Source: Microbacterium hibisci (GTDB taxonomy: Bacteria; Actinomycetota; Actinomycetes; Actinomycetales; Microbacteriaceae). From it: a stretch of DNA of 64,000 nucleotides. The first letter of the stretch is position 1. Every line of letters starts with the position of its first letter. The position numbers were made by a program, and so were the translations under genes. The notes under the pieces were generated by a model that was not told the origin of the DNA, did no database searches, and saw nothing but the letters and a program-made list of their open reading frames with translations. Of this stretch, positions 16,747 to 25,439 are shown piece by piece. The DNA lies in the NCBI RefSeq assembly GCF_015278255.1, contig NZ_JADIJC010000009.1, forward strand, positions 124,001 to 188,000. Direction: 5' to 3'.

Positions 16747-17778
16747 ATGCAGCGATTCGGCACCCTCTCCTTCGGACACTACGGCCCGCTCGGCGGCGGG
16801 CGTCAGCTCACGGCCGGGGACTCGATGCTGCAGGCCATAGACCTCGCGCAGGGAATGGACGAGCTCGGCGTCGACGGGGCGTACTTCCGCGTGCACCACT
16901 TCGCGCGGCAGCAGTCGTCGCCCATGCCGCTCCTCGCGGCGATCGCGGCGCGCACCGAGCGCATCGAGGTGGGCACCGGCGTGATCGACATGCGCTACGA
17001 GAACCCGCTCTACCTCGCCGAGGAGGCCGCCGCCGTGGATCTCATCTCGGGCGGGCGACTGGCGCTCGGCGTGAGCCGGGGCTCACCCGAGACGGTCGTG
17101 CGCGGCTATGAGGCGTTCGGCTACACCGGCTCGCAGGATCCCCGCGGAGCCGACCTCGCGCGCGAGCACTTCGACCTGTTCCTGCGGGCGATCGACGGCG
17201 AGGGTCTTGCGGAGCGGGATGCCTCCTCGCCGTTCGGCACCGGAGCCACCGGCCTGCAGCGCATCGAGCCGCACTCCCCCGGTCTGCGCTCGCGCGTGTG
17301 GTGGGGAGCCGGCAACCGTGACAGCGCCGAATGGGCCGGCCGCGTCGGCGTGAACCTGATGTCGTCGACCCTGCTGACCGAGGCGGACGGCACCCCGTTC
17401 GACCTGCTGCAGGCGCAGCAGATCGACGCCTTCCGTGCCGCGTGGCGCGAGGCCGGTCACCCCGGCGAGCCGCGCGTGTCGGTGAGCCGGTCCATCTTCC
17501 CGATCACCACCGCTGAGGAGCGGATGTACTTCGGCGGTCGCCAGGACGGCGACCAGATCGGCGTCATCGACGGCATGAGGTCGACGTTCGGCAAGACGTA
17601 CGCCGCCGAGCCCGACGAGCTCGTCGAGCAGCTCGCGGAGGACGCCGCCATCGCTTCGGCCGACACGCTGATGCTGACGATCCCGAGCCAGCTCGGTGTC
17701 GAGTTCAACCTCCGCGTCGTCGAGTCGTTCGCCAAGTACGTGGCGCCCGCGCTGGGCTGGCGGTCGACCCGCGCCTGA
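16747..17778 (+). CDS. LLM-class flavin-dependent oxidoreductase
   Basis: The 343 residues form a bacterial luciferase-like TIM barrel. The N-terminus is FGTLSFGHYGPLGGG. D-G-A-Y-F-R-V-H-H-F gives the conserved H-H pair near the flavin. TGVIDMRYENPLYLAEEAAA and ISGGRLALGVSRGSPETV follow, and R-V-W-W-G-A-G lies further on. It should use FMN (or F420) for oxidation or monooxygenation; the substrate is not evident. The ATG lies 10 bases after a TACGGT -10-like hexamer. It is convergent with the antiporter gene. Two other LLM-type genes lie in the window, at 25440 and 38446. Confidence 0.9.
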   Translation: MQRFGTLSFGHYGPLGGGRQLTAGDSMLQAIDLAQGMDELGVDGAYFRVHHFARQQSSPMPLLAAIAARTERIEVGTGVIDMRYENPLYLAEEAAAVDLISGGRLALGVSRGSPETVVRGYEAFGYTGSQDPRGADLAREHFDLFLRAIDGEGLAERDASSPFGTGATGLQRIEPHSPGLRSRVWWGAGNRDSAEWAGRVGVNLMSSTLLTEADGTPFDLLQAQQIDAFRAAWREAGHPGEPRVSVSRSIFPITTAEERMYFGGRQDGDQIGVIDGMRSTFGKTYAAEPDELVEQLAEDAAIASADTLMLTIPSQLGVEFNLRVVESFAKYVAPALGWRSTRA

Positions 17779-17808
17779 GTCCGGCGAGCGAGACCGTCGG
17801 GTCCGCGA

Positions 17809-19503
17809 TCAGTCGAGCACCTCGACGCCGGTGATGCGCAGCTCCTCGACGTCGAGGCGCGCCTGGATCTGCGTCACCACCGCATCGTCGACAGCGCCCT
17901 CCCGGCGCAGACGGTAGAGCACCTCGCGCTTGCGGTCGAGGACGGCGATGCGCAGCCGCGAGTACTCCTCGTCGCGCTCGCGCGGCGAGGGCAGCGGCGC
18001 GGGGCTCTCCAAGACCGCGGTGGCGGTCGGGGACGACTCGGCCGCGGCATCCGTCACCTCGATCAGCTGGTCGAGATCCGCGATCCGGCGGTCGACCTCG
18101 GCCTGCTGGCGCGCCTGGACCCGTTCGTTGTTGCGCTCGAGGTACTCGTAGTAGTCGCGCGTGAGCCGGTCGCGGATCTCCTCGCTGATCCCGTGGTCGC
18201 GCGCCAGCTCCTTCACCGCGGTGAGGGCGGCGCCGGTGATCGCCCGCTCGGCGAGCTCGAGCTCCTGCTGCATGGCCTGGTCGTCGGGGAACCGCGCCCA
18301 CCGCACGATCGCCGGCAGCAGCGGCCCCTGCACCAGCAGGGTGAGCAGGATGACCCCGGCGGTGACGAAGATGATCTCGTCGCGGCCCGGCATCGGCGCC
18401 CCGGAGGTCATGGTGAGCGGCACCGACAGTGCGATCGCGAGCGACACGGCGCCGCGGAAGCCCGCGAACGCGCTCACGATGCGCGCGCGGTACGTCGTGC
18501 GACGCAACCGCTGCGAGGGCCGGCGGTCGAGCATCCGGATGATCATGACGGCCGTCGTCTGGAAGACGAAGCGCGTCAGCAGGAGGACGAGCCACGCGGC
18601 GACGGTGATCATGAGCAGCCAGCCGATCTCACGAGCCGGGATCTCGTGGGCGACCGCCTGGACCTCGAAGCCGATCAGCACGAACAGCGAGCCGTTCAGC
18701 AGGAACGAGCCCAGGGGCCAGGTCCACGCCGCCTGGCGGCGGGACGCGGCGGTGCTGATGCGCGGGCTGACGTACGCGACGATGAGTCCCGCCACCACGA
18801 CCGCCAGCACCCCCGAGGCGTGGATGAGCTCGGCGAGGAGGAACGCCGTGAACGGCACCAGCAGCAGCGCGATGTTGAGGTGCAGGGTGTTGCGCAGCCG
18901 CCGCATCACCAGATACGCGATGCCCGCCACGACCAGGCCGGCGGCGGTGCCGCCCAGGTACGACGTGAGCACGAGGCCCGTGATGTCGAGCGGCGTGTAC
19001 TGGCCGCCGACCGCGATCCCGACGGCGACGCCGTAGATCACGAGGGCCGTGCCGTCGTTGGTGAGGCTCTCGGCCTTCAGGTTCATGAAGTTGCGGCGCG
19101 GCAGCAGACGGCCGAGCGCCGCGACGGCTGTCGCATCGGTGGGTGCCACCGCGGCGCCGAGGATCAGCGCGGCCTCCCACGGCAGCCCGAGCGCGGACGC
19201 GATGCCCGCGACCGCGAACGCGCTGGCGACGACGAGCAGCGTGCTCATCAGCACGATGCCGCGGAAATCGCGCCGGATCGAGCGCAGCGAGGTCGTCATG
19301 CTCTCCCAGAAGAGCAGCACGGGGAGGAACAGCAGCAGCACCGTCTCGGGCGGCAGCTCGATCTCGCGCACCTCGGGGAGGAAGCCGAGCGCGAGCCCGG
19401 CCACGACGAGCAGCAGTGGCACGGCCACGCGCAGTCGCGGCGCGAGGATCGCACCGGTGAGCACGGTGATCCCGAGCAGGACGGTGACTTCGAGTCCATT
19501 CAT
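17809..19503 (-). CDS. CPA1-type Na+/H+ antiporter
   Basis: The 564 residues have about 12 membrane helices over residues 1-400, then a hydrophilic cytoplasmic tail of about 160 residues. The transport core has GAAVAPTDATAVAALGRLLP and ESLTNDGTALVIYG, the conserved Asp-containing unwound helices of NhaP/CPA1 exchangers. The protein exports Na+ or another monovalent cation in exchange for protons, for pH and salt balance. The Glu/Arg-rich tail may regulate activity. ATG 19503 follows a GGGAG site, preferred over the upstream MPPKGAR start. It is divergent from an AraC regulator across 194 bases. Confidence 0.92.
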   Translation of the reverse strand: MNGLEVTVLLGITVLTGAILAPRLRVAVPLLLVVAGLALGFLPEVREIELPPETVLLLFLPVLLFWESMTTSLRSIRRDFRGIVLMSTLLVVASAFAVAGIASALGLPWEAALILGAAVAPTDATAVAALGRLLPRRNFMNLKAESLTNDGTALVIYGVAVGIAVGGQYTPLDITGLVLTSYLGGTAAGLVVAGIAYLVMRRLRNTLHLNIALLLVPFTAFLLAELIHASGVLAVVVAGLIVAYVSPRISTAASRRQAAWTWPLGSFLLNGSLFVLIGFEVQAVAHEIPAREIGWLLMITVAAWLVLLLTRFVFQTTAVMIIRMLDRRPSQRLRRTTYRARIVSAFAGFRGAVSLAIALSVPLTMTSGAPMPGRDEIIFVTAGVILLTLLVQGPLLPAIVRWARFPDDQAMQQELELAERAITGAALTAVKELARDHGISEEIRDRLTRDYYEYLERNNERVQARQQAEVDRRIADLDQLIEVTDAAAESSPTATAVLESPAPLPSPRERDEEYSRLRIAVLDRKREVLYRLRREGAVDDAVVTQIQARLDVEELRITGVEVLD

Positions 19504-19643
19504 GCGGGCTCCCTTCGGTGGCAATGATCCTCCAACCGCACGGACGGTGACGGGATTCCCGGATGCCGCGCCACTCGCTGGGACGGAGCGGGCCGCCCGC
19601 TCCGGCCGGGCGGGCGCTCACGCCGAAGGGACGAGACGCGGGT

Positions 19644-19690
19644 TAGAGTGTCCGGACCGGATCGCGGCCCTGCGACCGGTCGGCCGGAGG
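19644..19690 (+). promoter_or_regulatory. Likely -10 and ribosome-binding site of the AraC gene
   Basis: TAGAGT at 19644-19649 fits TANNNT, and GGAGG at 19686-19690 lies seven bases before a TTG codon at 19698. These signals are why the TTG is taken as the start of the AraC-family gene rather than a later ATG. Confidence 0.5.
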
Positions 19691-19697
19691 GGGCGGA

Positions 19698-20639
19698 TTG
19701 GGCGAGCTTCTCACGCTCGCGTCGCGGGACGTCCGCGATGTCGAGGAGACATGGCGGCAGTTCGTGCCCTCTGCGGCGCTGCAACGCGTGGACCCGCGCA
19801 CGTTCGCCTTCTCGTGGAAGTCCGCCGCCGCTCCAGGCTTCTCGATCGTCAGCTACGGCCTCTCGGCCTCGGTGCAGTCCGCGATCGAGCCGGACGACCA
19901 GCTGATGGCGTGCCGTGTGGAATCGCGCGGTGCCTGGGTGGGCACTCCGCGAGGCGACCTGAACGCCGGGATGCCGTGGCTCGCGCTGGACGGGCAGACC
20001 AAGGCACGGTGGCAGCGGCACGCCGACGTGCGCGCACTCATCTTCGACCGGACGATGGCTGAGGCCGATGCCCGCCGGATCACCGGCGACGACCGGTTCG
20101 TGCTGCGCTCGCCTGCGCTGACGACCTCACCGGTCGGCCGCGACCTGGCGGCGCACTGGGAGCGGGTCTTCCGGCACCTGTCCGCGTCGCTGCTGACGCC
20201 CGGGCCGAACTCGCCTCTGATCGAGACGGAGCTCCGTCGTCATGCCTTGCACACCACGCTGGCGGTGTTCTCACCCGGGTTCGGCGATGCGCTCGAGCGC
20301 TCGGCCCAGCGGCGGGCGGCTCCGCGCAGCGTCCGCCGAGCGATCGCCTTCATCGAGGCGCACGCGCACGAGCCCATCACGGTCGACGACGTCGCCGAGG
20401 CGGCCGGAATCTCCACCCGGGGGCTGCAGTACGCGTTCCGCCGGGCTCTCGATCAGACGCCGACGGACTATCTGCGGCGGCAGCGGCTCGCCGGCGCGCA
20501 CGCCGAGATGGAGCAGGGCGCCGCAGCGGGCGTCGCCGACATCGCGCATCGATGGGGCTTCTCGAGTGCGTCGCGGTTCGCCAGGCACTACCGCGAGGCG
20601 TACGGGCGCACCCCTCGCCAGACGCTGCGCGGAGGCTGA
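19698..20639 (+). CDS. AraC-family transcriptional regulator
   Basis: The 313 residues carry an N-terminal sensor domain of the AraC-binding/cupin-like type and a C-terminal double helix-turn-helix (about residues 212-310). The helix-turn-helix segments are HAHEPITVDDVAEAAGISTR, then LQYAFRRALDQTPTDYLRRQ, and IAHRWGFSSASRFARHYREA. The TTG start is supported by GGAGG at 19686-19690. It lies divergent from the antiporter and just upstream of a small cupin gene, either of which might be its target. The ligand is unknown. Confidence 0.9.
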   Translation: MGELLTLASRDVRDVEETWRQFVPSAALQRVDPRTFAFSWKSAAAPGFSIVSYGLSASVQSAIEPDDQLMACRVESRGAWVGTPRGDLNAGMPWLALDGQTKARWQRHADVRALIFDRTMAEADARRITGDDRFVLRSPALTTSPVGRDLAAHWERVFRHLSASLLTPGPNSPLIETELRRHALHTTLAVFSPGFGDALERSAQRRAAPRSVRRAIAFIEAHAHEPITVDDVAEAAGISTRGLQYAFRRALDQTPTDYLRRQRLAGAHAEMEQGAAAGVADIAHRWGFSSASRFARHYREAYGRTPRQTLRGG

Positions 20640-20685
20640 ATCCCATTAGTGCGCGGTCCGAGCACGGCACCTGCGAGGGCGCGGG

Positions 20686-20691
20686 TAGACT
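20686..20691 (+). promoter_or_regulatory. -10 hexamer of the cupin gene
   Basis: TAGACT fits the TANNNT consensus and lies 38 bases before the ATG at 20724. A GGAGGC ribosome-binding site occurs at 20711-20716. No clear -35 is visible. Confidence 0.4.
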
Positions 20692-20723
20692 CCGGCGCAG
20701 CGGAGGCGATGGAGGCGATGCGC

Positions 20724-21059
20724 ATGGACAGCACAGACCTGGCCGACCTGATCGATGAGCTGGCGGCGAAGGCGCGTGAGGCCTCGAGCGGCCGCGCCGC
20801 CCGGACGATCCGCGGCGGGCACGAGCACGCCCTGCGCGAGACCGTGATCGCGCTGCGGGCGGGTCACGAACTCGGTGAGCACGAGAGCCCCCATGAGGCG
20901 ACGTTGCAGGTGCTGCGCGGGCGGGTGCGCCTCGTCGCCGGCGACGACGCCTGGGACGGGGCATCCGGCGATCATCTCACCGTGCCGCCCCAGCGTCACA
21001 GTCTCGAGGCGCTGGAGGACGCCGTGGTGCTGCTGACGGTGTCGAACCGCGTGCCGTGA
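20724..21059 (+). CDS. Cupin-domain protein (111 aa)
   Basis: A single small cupin barrel occupies most of the 111 residues. VIALRAGHELGEHESPHEAT contains the G-x-x-x-x-H-x-x-x-H-E metal motif, followed by LQVLRGRVRLVAGDDAWDGA and VPPQRHSLEALEDAVVLLT with the late His. It is similar to small stand-alone cupins linked with stress or nitric-oxide responses. The exact role is unknown. The ATG at 20724 is chosen from three in-frame ATGs because GGAGGC lies eight bases before it. It lies downstream of the AraC gene with an 84-base gap and its own -10. Confidence 0.85.
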   Translation: MDSTDLADLIDELAAKAREASSGRAARTIRGGHEHALRETVIALRAGHELGEHESPHEATLQVLRGRVRLVAGDDAWDGASGDHLTVPPQRHSLEALEDAVVLLTVSNRVP

Positions 21060-21084
21060 GCCCCGGATCGGGCGCCGCCCGGCC

Positions 21085-21272
21085 TCAGCCCGGCAGCAAC
21101 GCAGCGAGGGCGGCCAGCGCAGCACCCGTCAGGCGCTGAGTCGTCCACTCCTCCAGGGGGACCGCGCCGATGGCACGGTAGATCCCGATCGCCGGCTCGT
21201 TCCAGTCCCGCACCGTCCATTCGAAGCGGGAGTGGCCCCGCTGGAGTCGCGCCGTCGGCGAGCGTTCGAGGA
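21085..21272 (-). pseudogene. GNAT acetyltransferase remnant (C-terminal fragment)
   Basis: Read on the minus strand, this stretch encodes about 58 residues. They include SRFEWTVRDWNEPAIGIYRA followed by IGAVPLEEWTTQRLTGAALA. That is the acetyl-CoA-binding C-terminal end of a GNAT N-acetyltransferase, where D-W-N-x-x-A-I-x-x-Y is the signature. An in-frame TGA lies immediately upstream, no start is available, and the first two-thirds of the domain are missing. Upstream lies the end of the YcaQ-like gene, so the 5' part was probably deleted. This is a clear gene fossil. Confidence 0.75.
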
Positions 21273-21308
21273 TTCACGCGATCGAGCGTGCCGAGCGGGG
21301 CGGCGGGC

Positions 21309-22394
21309 TCATTGCAGGCCGGTCACCGCGACGCCGAGCCACTCCGCGAGGTCCGTGATCTCGGCGCGCACCATCTCGGTCTCCTCCGGGTCGAACGGCA
21401 GGAACTCGTGGACGGCGTTGACCCGGAGCACTTCGCGCTCGCGGTCCACTTCGGCGTCGAGCATCCCGACGAACCGGTCGCCCATCAGGATCGGGTGCGC
21501 GAAGAAGCCGTAGCGGCGCTGCGGTTTGGGCTTGAACTGCTCGAGCACGTAGGTGAACTCGAAGAGCTCCTCGAGGCGCCTGCGATCGAACAGCAGGCTG
21601 TCGTAGGGGTTGAGGAATGCGACGCGCCCGCCGTCGTCCTCGTCGAGCGCGGCGAGCGCCTCCGGGTCGACGCGGTACTTCACCGTGCTCCCCTCGACGA
21701 CCGCGGGCTCGCCGGTGTCCTTGCCCACGCCGCTCCACCAGCGGTGCGGTCGAGCGATTCCCGCCGCCTGAAGCCGGCGCTGCTCCAGCAGGCGCTCCGC
21801 CTCGTCCTCGTCGTACACCGGCAGGTCTTGCGGATACACGCGCTCCGCGAGGTCCCAGCGGCGGTGACGCCCCTCGCGGCCGACGATCGCCACCTCGCCC
21901 TGCCTGCGGAGGAACTCGAGCATGTGTGGCACCTGGTTCGATCCCGACCAGCCGTCGGGCGCCTGGCTCACCTGCGCGGTGTCGGGGATGTCGCTCGCCA
22001 GCAGCGGCCCCTCGGCGCGCAGACGCGCCAGCACATCCGACCGGAAGCGCGCGTTCACCTCGAGCCACTGCCGGCTGCTCTCGCGCTGCGGCCACCGCCG
22101 CATGCCGGGCAGCAGGAGCGGCAGCAGGCTCATCGGGCGGAACGTTCCGTCGAATTCGAACAGCAGGCGGTCATCCTCGACGACCTTGCGGAGCTGCCCC
22201 GGCTCGTACGACCAGCCGATGCGCGACCACAGCACGGTGTGCTCGCACGGTGCGATGGTCGCGGTCGGGTCGATCTTGATGTAGCCCAGCTGCTCGGCGA
22301 CCTCCACCACGTCGCCGGGGCGGTCGGCGTCGAGCAGCTGGGCGCGCACCACGAGGCGGCGTGCCTGATCGCGGGTGAGCTGGTGCGGGGTCAT
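21309..22394 (-). CDS. YcaQ-like winged-helix DNA glycosylase
   Basis: The 361 residues match the HTH_42/YcaQ crosslink-repair glycosylase family. Segments in order are LTRDQARRLVVRAQLLDADR, VAEQLGYIKIDPTATIAPCE, then LWSRIGWSYEPGQL and FLNPYDSLLFDRRRLEELF, ending in a C-terminal beta domain. As I recall, family members carry a catalytic Q-hydrophobic-D/Q triplet. Here the corresponding site reads K-I-D, so activity may differ. The role would be removal of bulky or crosslinked alkylated bases. A second HTH_42 protein lies at 2246. It runs head-to-tail with the epoxide hydrolase upstream after a 30-base gap, possibly an operon. Confidence 0.85.
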   Translation of the reverse strand: MTPHQLTRDQARRLVVRAQLLDADRPGDVVEVAEQLGYIKIDPTATIAPCEHTVLWSRIGWSYEPGQLRKVVEDDRLLFEFDGTFRPMSLLPLLLPGMRRWPQRESSRQWLEVNARFRSDVLARLRAEGPLLASDIPDTAQVSQAPDGWSGSNQVPHMLEFLRRQGEVAIVGREGRHRRWDLAERVYPQDLPVYDEDEAERLLEQRRLQAAGIARPHRWWSGVGKDTGEPAVVEGSTVKYRVDPEALAALDEDDGGRVAFLNPYDSLLFDRRRLEELFEFTYVLEQFKPKPQRRYGFFAHPILMGDRFVGMLDAEVDREREVLRVNAVHEFLPFDPEETEMVRAEITDLAEWLGVAVTGLQ

Positions 22395-22424
22395 GGGAAG
22401 AAGGTAGCCCGCGACCGGCCGCCC

Positions 22425-23633
22425 TCACTCGCCGTCCACGACGACGAGCCGGGCGAACGCGTCGAGGTCAGCCACCAGCAGGTCGGGTGTCTCCATCCCC
22501 GGGAAGTGACCACCCCGGTCGTACTCGTTCCAGTGCACCATCGCGTGCGCCGGGTCGAGGACGCTTCTCACGGTGTTGTCGGCGGCGAACACCGCGACGC
22601 CGGTCGGCGGACCCGACGGCGCCTCGGACCCGGCATCCGTTCCCTGCCCCTGCGCCGCCGCCATCTGCCGGTAGACCTGCATGCCCTCGTAGGTGGCGTG
22701 CGCGGAGGAGCCGCCGGCCCCCGTGAACCATGCGATGCTGACAGCGGTGAGCAGCGCGTCGCGATCGACCGCCTCGTCGGGAAGCTCGTGCGCGGGGTCG
22801 GTCCACTCGTGGAACTTCTCCGCGATCCACGCGAGCTGCGCGACCGGCGAGTCGGCGAGCGCGTAGGCCAGCGTCTGCGGCCGGGTCGACTGCAGGTGCA
22901 GGTAGCCGTACGCGTCCTGCTGGGCCGCGTTGAACCGCTCGGCGCGCTCGCGGTCGGCGCCGGTGAGCGAGGCGGTGTCGATCGGAGGGCCGAACGGCAT
23001 CGCCGGGGCGGTGCCGGTCATATGGACGCCGATCACGCGGTCGGGGGCGACCATCCCCAGGAGGCCGGCCACACCCGCCCCCGCGTCGGTACCGTGCACC
23101 AGGTACCGCTCGTAGCCGAGGCGCTCCATGAGCTCGGCGAAGGCCTGGGCCACGCGGAACAGGTTGCCCCACCCGGCGCCCGCCAAGGGCGTCGAGAAGC
23201 CGTAGCCCGGCAGGGAGGGTGCGACCACATGGAAGGGGGTCCGCCGTCCGTCGTCGCCGCTCGCAGGCTCGGTGAGCGGGCCGATGACGTCCGCGAACTC
23301 GAAGGGCGTGCTCGGCCAGCCGTGGATCATCAGCAGGGGCACGGCGTCGTCGTGCGACGAACGGACGTGCACGAAGTGCACGACCTGCCCGTCGACGTCG
23401 GTCGCGAACTGATCGAGCCGGTTCAGGCGCTCCTCCTGGCCGCGCCAGTCGAAACCCTCGGCCCAGTAGTCGGCCAGGCCGCGCAGATAGTCCGCCGGCA
23501 CCCCGCGCTCCCACCCGTCGCCGACGGACGCGGAGGGCCAGCGGGTGCGGCGCAGACGGTGACGCAGATCGTCGACGGCGGCGTCGTCGATGTCGATGCG
23601 GAAGGAACGGATGTCGTTCGCTGTCGTGTTCAT
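22425..23633 (-). CDS. Epoxide hydrolase (EHN-type)
   Basis: The 402 residues have the N-terminal EHN lid segment (about 8-105; FRIDIDDAAVDDLRHRLRRT and GVPADYLRGLADYW). The alpha/beta hydrolase core follows: H104-G-W-P oxyanion motif, nucleophile Asp183 in VHGTDAGAGV, and catalytic His376 in RGGHFPGME. It should open epoxides to diols by an ester intermediate, as in microsomal-type epoxide hydrolases. It is divergent from a WYL regulator, with an inverted repeat between the starts at 23652-23676. It may be cotranscribed with the YcaQ-like gene, linking epoxide detoxification and alkylation repair. Confidence 0.92.
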   Translation of the reverse strand: MNTTANDIRSFRIDIDDAAVDDLRHRLRRTRWPSASVGDGWERGVPADYLRGLADYWAEGFDWRGQEERLNRLDQFATDVDGQVVHFVHVRSSHDDAVPLLMIHGWPSTPFEFADVIGPLTEPASGDDGRRTPFHVVAPSLPGYGFSTPLAGAGWGNLFRVAQAFAELMERLGYERYLVHGTDAGAGVAGLLGMVAPDRVIGVHMTGTAPAMPFGPPIDTASLTGADRERAERFNAAQQDAYGYLHLQSTRPQTLAYALADSPVAQLAWIAEKFHEWTDPAHELPDEAVDRDALLTAVSIAWFTGAGGSSAHATYEGMQVYRQMAAAQGQGTDAGSEAPSGPPTGVAVFAADNTVRSVLDPAHAMVHWNEYDRGGHFPGMETPDLLVADLDAFARLVVVDGE

Positions 23634-23651
23634 ACCCTCACGCTACGACTG

Positions 23652-23676
23652 AAGGAGGAGCAGTTCGTTCCTCCTT
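23652..23676. promoter_or_regulatory. Inverted repeat between epoxide hydrolase and WYL regulator
   Basis: AAGGAGG (23652-23658) and CCTCCTT (23670-23676) form 7-bp arms separated by 11 bases, in the 61-base gap between two divergent starts. The site could bind the WYL regulator. The resemblance of one arm to a ribosome-binding site is a caution. Confidence 0.4.
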
Positions 23677-23694
23677 TCGTGGCAATCTGGAGCC

Positions 23695-24675
23695 GTGCTC
23701 GAAACCTCCGCCCGCCTGCTGCGACTGCTCGCGCTGCTGCACGCCCACCCCGATCTGTCGGGGCCCGAGCTCGCCCGACGACTCGATGTGACGACCCGCA
23801 CGGTGCGCGCGGACGTCGAGCGGCTTCGCGCCCTCGGGTACCCCGTCGAGGCGACGGTCGGCCGCATCGGCGGGTACCGGCTCGGATCCGGCGGCGACAT
23901 GCCGCCGCTGCTGCTCGACGACGACGACGCGATCGCGGTGGCAGTCGGCCTGCGTCTGGCCGGCACGTCGGGCGTCGCGGGGATCGATGAGACGTCCGTG
24001 CGGTCGCTCACCAAGCTCGAACAGGTGATGCCCTCGCGGCTGCGGCATCGGGTCGACGCCCTGCACGGCGCGATCCTCGCGCTCCACGGCACGCCGTCGC
24101 CGGTCTCGACCGAGGTGCTCACCGCCGTCGCGACCGCGATCCGTGCGCGCGAGCGCCTGCGCTTCCACCTCGTCGCACCGGACGAGCCGCAAGAGCGCTT
24201 CGACGTCGAGCCCCACCGGCTCGTGAGCAGCGAGGGCCGCTGGCACCTGCTCGCGTGGGTCCCCGCCGTGGCCGACTGGCGCCTGTTCCCGCTGGAGCAC
24301 CTCCGCCCGGTGATCCCCACCGGTCCCCGGTTCTCACCCCGCGGCGAGCCGGACGGGGGCGTTGCCGCGTATGTCGATCGGCAGCTCGGGCGCGCTCACT
24401 GGCGCTATCGCGCGACCCTCCGCGCGCACGTCGCCGCCGACGTCCTCCAGCGGCGCATCCCGTCGTCGATCCTCGTGGAGCCGGTCGACGAGTCGACGTG
24501 CCTCGTGCACGTCGGCTCGGACGACCCGCACCAGCTCGCGCTGTGGGTCACGATGCTCGACGCGGAGATAGACGTGCTCGACGCCCCCGAGCTGCGCAGC
24601 GCTCTGGCCGCGCTCGCCGACCGCCTCGCGCGCGCCGCCAGCGGGCCGGCTCACTCCGACCGCAGCACCCGGTAG
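23695..24675 (+). CDS. HTH-WYL transcriptional regulator
   Basis: The 326 residues start with a DeoR/HTH_11 winged helix (about 4-60; LLALLHAHPDLSGPELARRL, DVTTRTVRADVERLRALGYP). A WYL domain (about 140-225) includes RLRFHLVAPDEPQERFDVEP and RLVSSEGRWHLLAWVP, and a C-terminal WCX-like region follows. WYL regulators are cytoplasmic and sense nucleic acids or other ligands; several are linked to DNA-damage responses. GTG start. It is divergent from the epoxide hydrolase and probably controls it. The 3' end overlaps the convergent DHFR-like gene by 25 bases. Confidence 0.9.
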   Translation: MLETSARLLRLLALLHAHPDLSGPELARRLDVTTRTVRADVERLRALGYPVEATVGRIGGYRLGSGGDMPPLLLDDDDAIAVAVGLRLAGTSGVAGIDETSVRSLTKLEQVMPSRLRHRVDALHGAILALHGTPSPVSTEVLTAVATAIRARERLRFHLVAPDEPQERFDVEPHRLVSSEGRWHLLAWVPAVADWRLFPLEHLRPVIPTGPRFSPRGEPDGGVAAYVDRQLGRAHWRYRATLRAHVAADVLQRRIPSSILVEPVDESTCLVHVGSDDPHQLALWVTMLDAEIDVLDAPELRSALAALADRLARAASGPAHSDRSTR

Positions 24676-25253
24676 CGGACGTGCGTCACGAGCGACGCCT
24701 GCCGTCCCGAGATCGGCTCGAGCCGAAGCGGCCCGACCGCCGTGAACGGGCTCAGGCCACCGCCGATGATGCTCGGCGAGATCTGCAGAGCGAGCTCGTC
24801 GATGAGCCCGGCTGCCAGGTAGGCGTTCGTGGTCGAGGGGCCGCCGGCGACGTGCACGTCGAGATCGCCCGCCGCATCGCGGGCACGATCCAGGGCGGCG
24901 TGGATGCCGTCTGTCACGAAGTGGAACGTCGTGCCGCCGTCCATCTCGACGGACTCGCGCGGATAGTGCGTGAGCACGAAGACCGGCCGGTGATACGGCG
25001 GGTCGGATCCCCACCAGCCGCGCCAGTCCCGGTCCCACTCGCCGCGCACGGGGCCGAACATGTTGCGTCCCATGATGTAGGCGCCCGCCGAGACGATGTC
25101 GTCGATCTCGGCGCGGTTCTCGTCGGGTGTCTCGAACATCCACCGGTGCAGCGCGTCCTCGGGCACCTCGCCGAACGGACGTTCCTCGGTCTGACGCACG
25201 CCGGCGCCGATCCCGTCCAGCGAGATCGACATCGTGGCGACGACGGATGACAT
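24651..25253 (-). CDS. Dihydrofolate reductase-like protein
   Basis: The 200 residues belong to the RibD C-terminal/DHFR-like family: VATMSISLDGIGAGVRQTEE at the N-terminus, G-A-Y-I-M-G-R-N-M-F, D-V-H-V-A-G-G-P-S-T-T, and LALQISPSIIGGGLSPF. It is a probable NAD(P)H-dependent reductase, substrate unknown. It is the second such gene in the window after 3378. ATG 25253 is favoured because the domain starts directly after it. The final 25 bases overlap the end of the convergent WYL gene. Confidence 0.87.
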   Translation of the reverse strand: MSSVVATMSISLDGIGAGVRQTEERPFGEVPEDALHRWMFETPDENRAEIDDIVSAGAYIMGRNMFGPVRGEWDRDWRGWWGSDPPYHRPVFVLTHYPRESVEMDGGTTFHFVTDGIHAALDRARDAAGDLDVHVAGGPSTTNAYLAAGLIDELALQISPSIIGGGLSPFTAVGPLRLEPISGRQASLVTHVRYRVLRSE

Positions 25254-25439
25254 TGCGCACCTCCGAGGTTCGTTTCCGCCCACGCTAGCCCGCGGCGTCC
25301 GCGCCCGACAGGGCGCCCTCGACGGCGACCTAGCATCGGCACCCCGGGCCCGCAATCCCCCGGCGGCGGGCTCGCGTCGTCCGTATCGTGCCGAAGACCG
25401 GCCACCGTCCGGTGGCCGTGCCGCAGACGCGGAGGAGCG

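Noticed and set aside
18193..19527. A 444-codon plus-strand frame opposite the antiporter
   Set aside because: His/Asp/Arg-rich shadow of hydrophobic codons on the other strand, with no recognisable domain.
21288..23990. A 900-codon open frame on the plus strand
   Set aside because: It is antisense to the YcaQ-like and epoxide hydrolase genes and runs through their regulatory gap. The translation is Arg/Gly/Val/Glu-rich without domains, as expected for frames opposite GC-rich genes.
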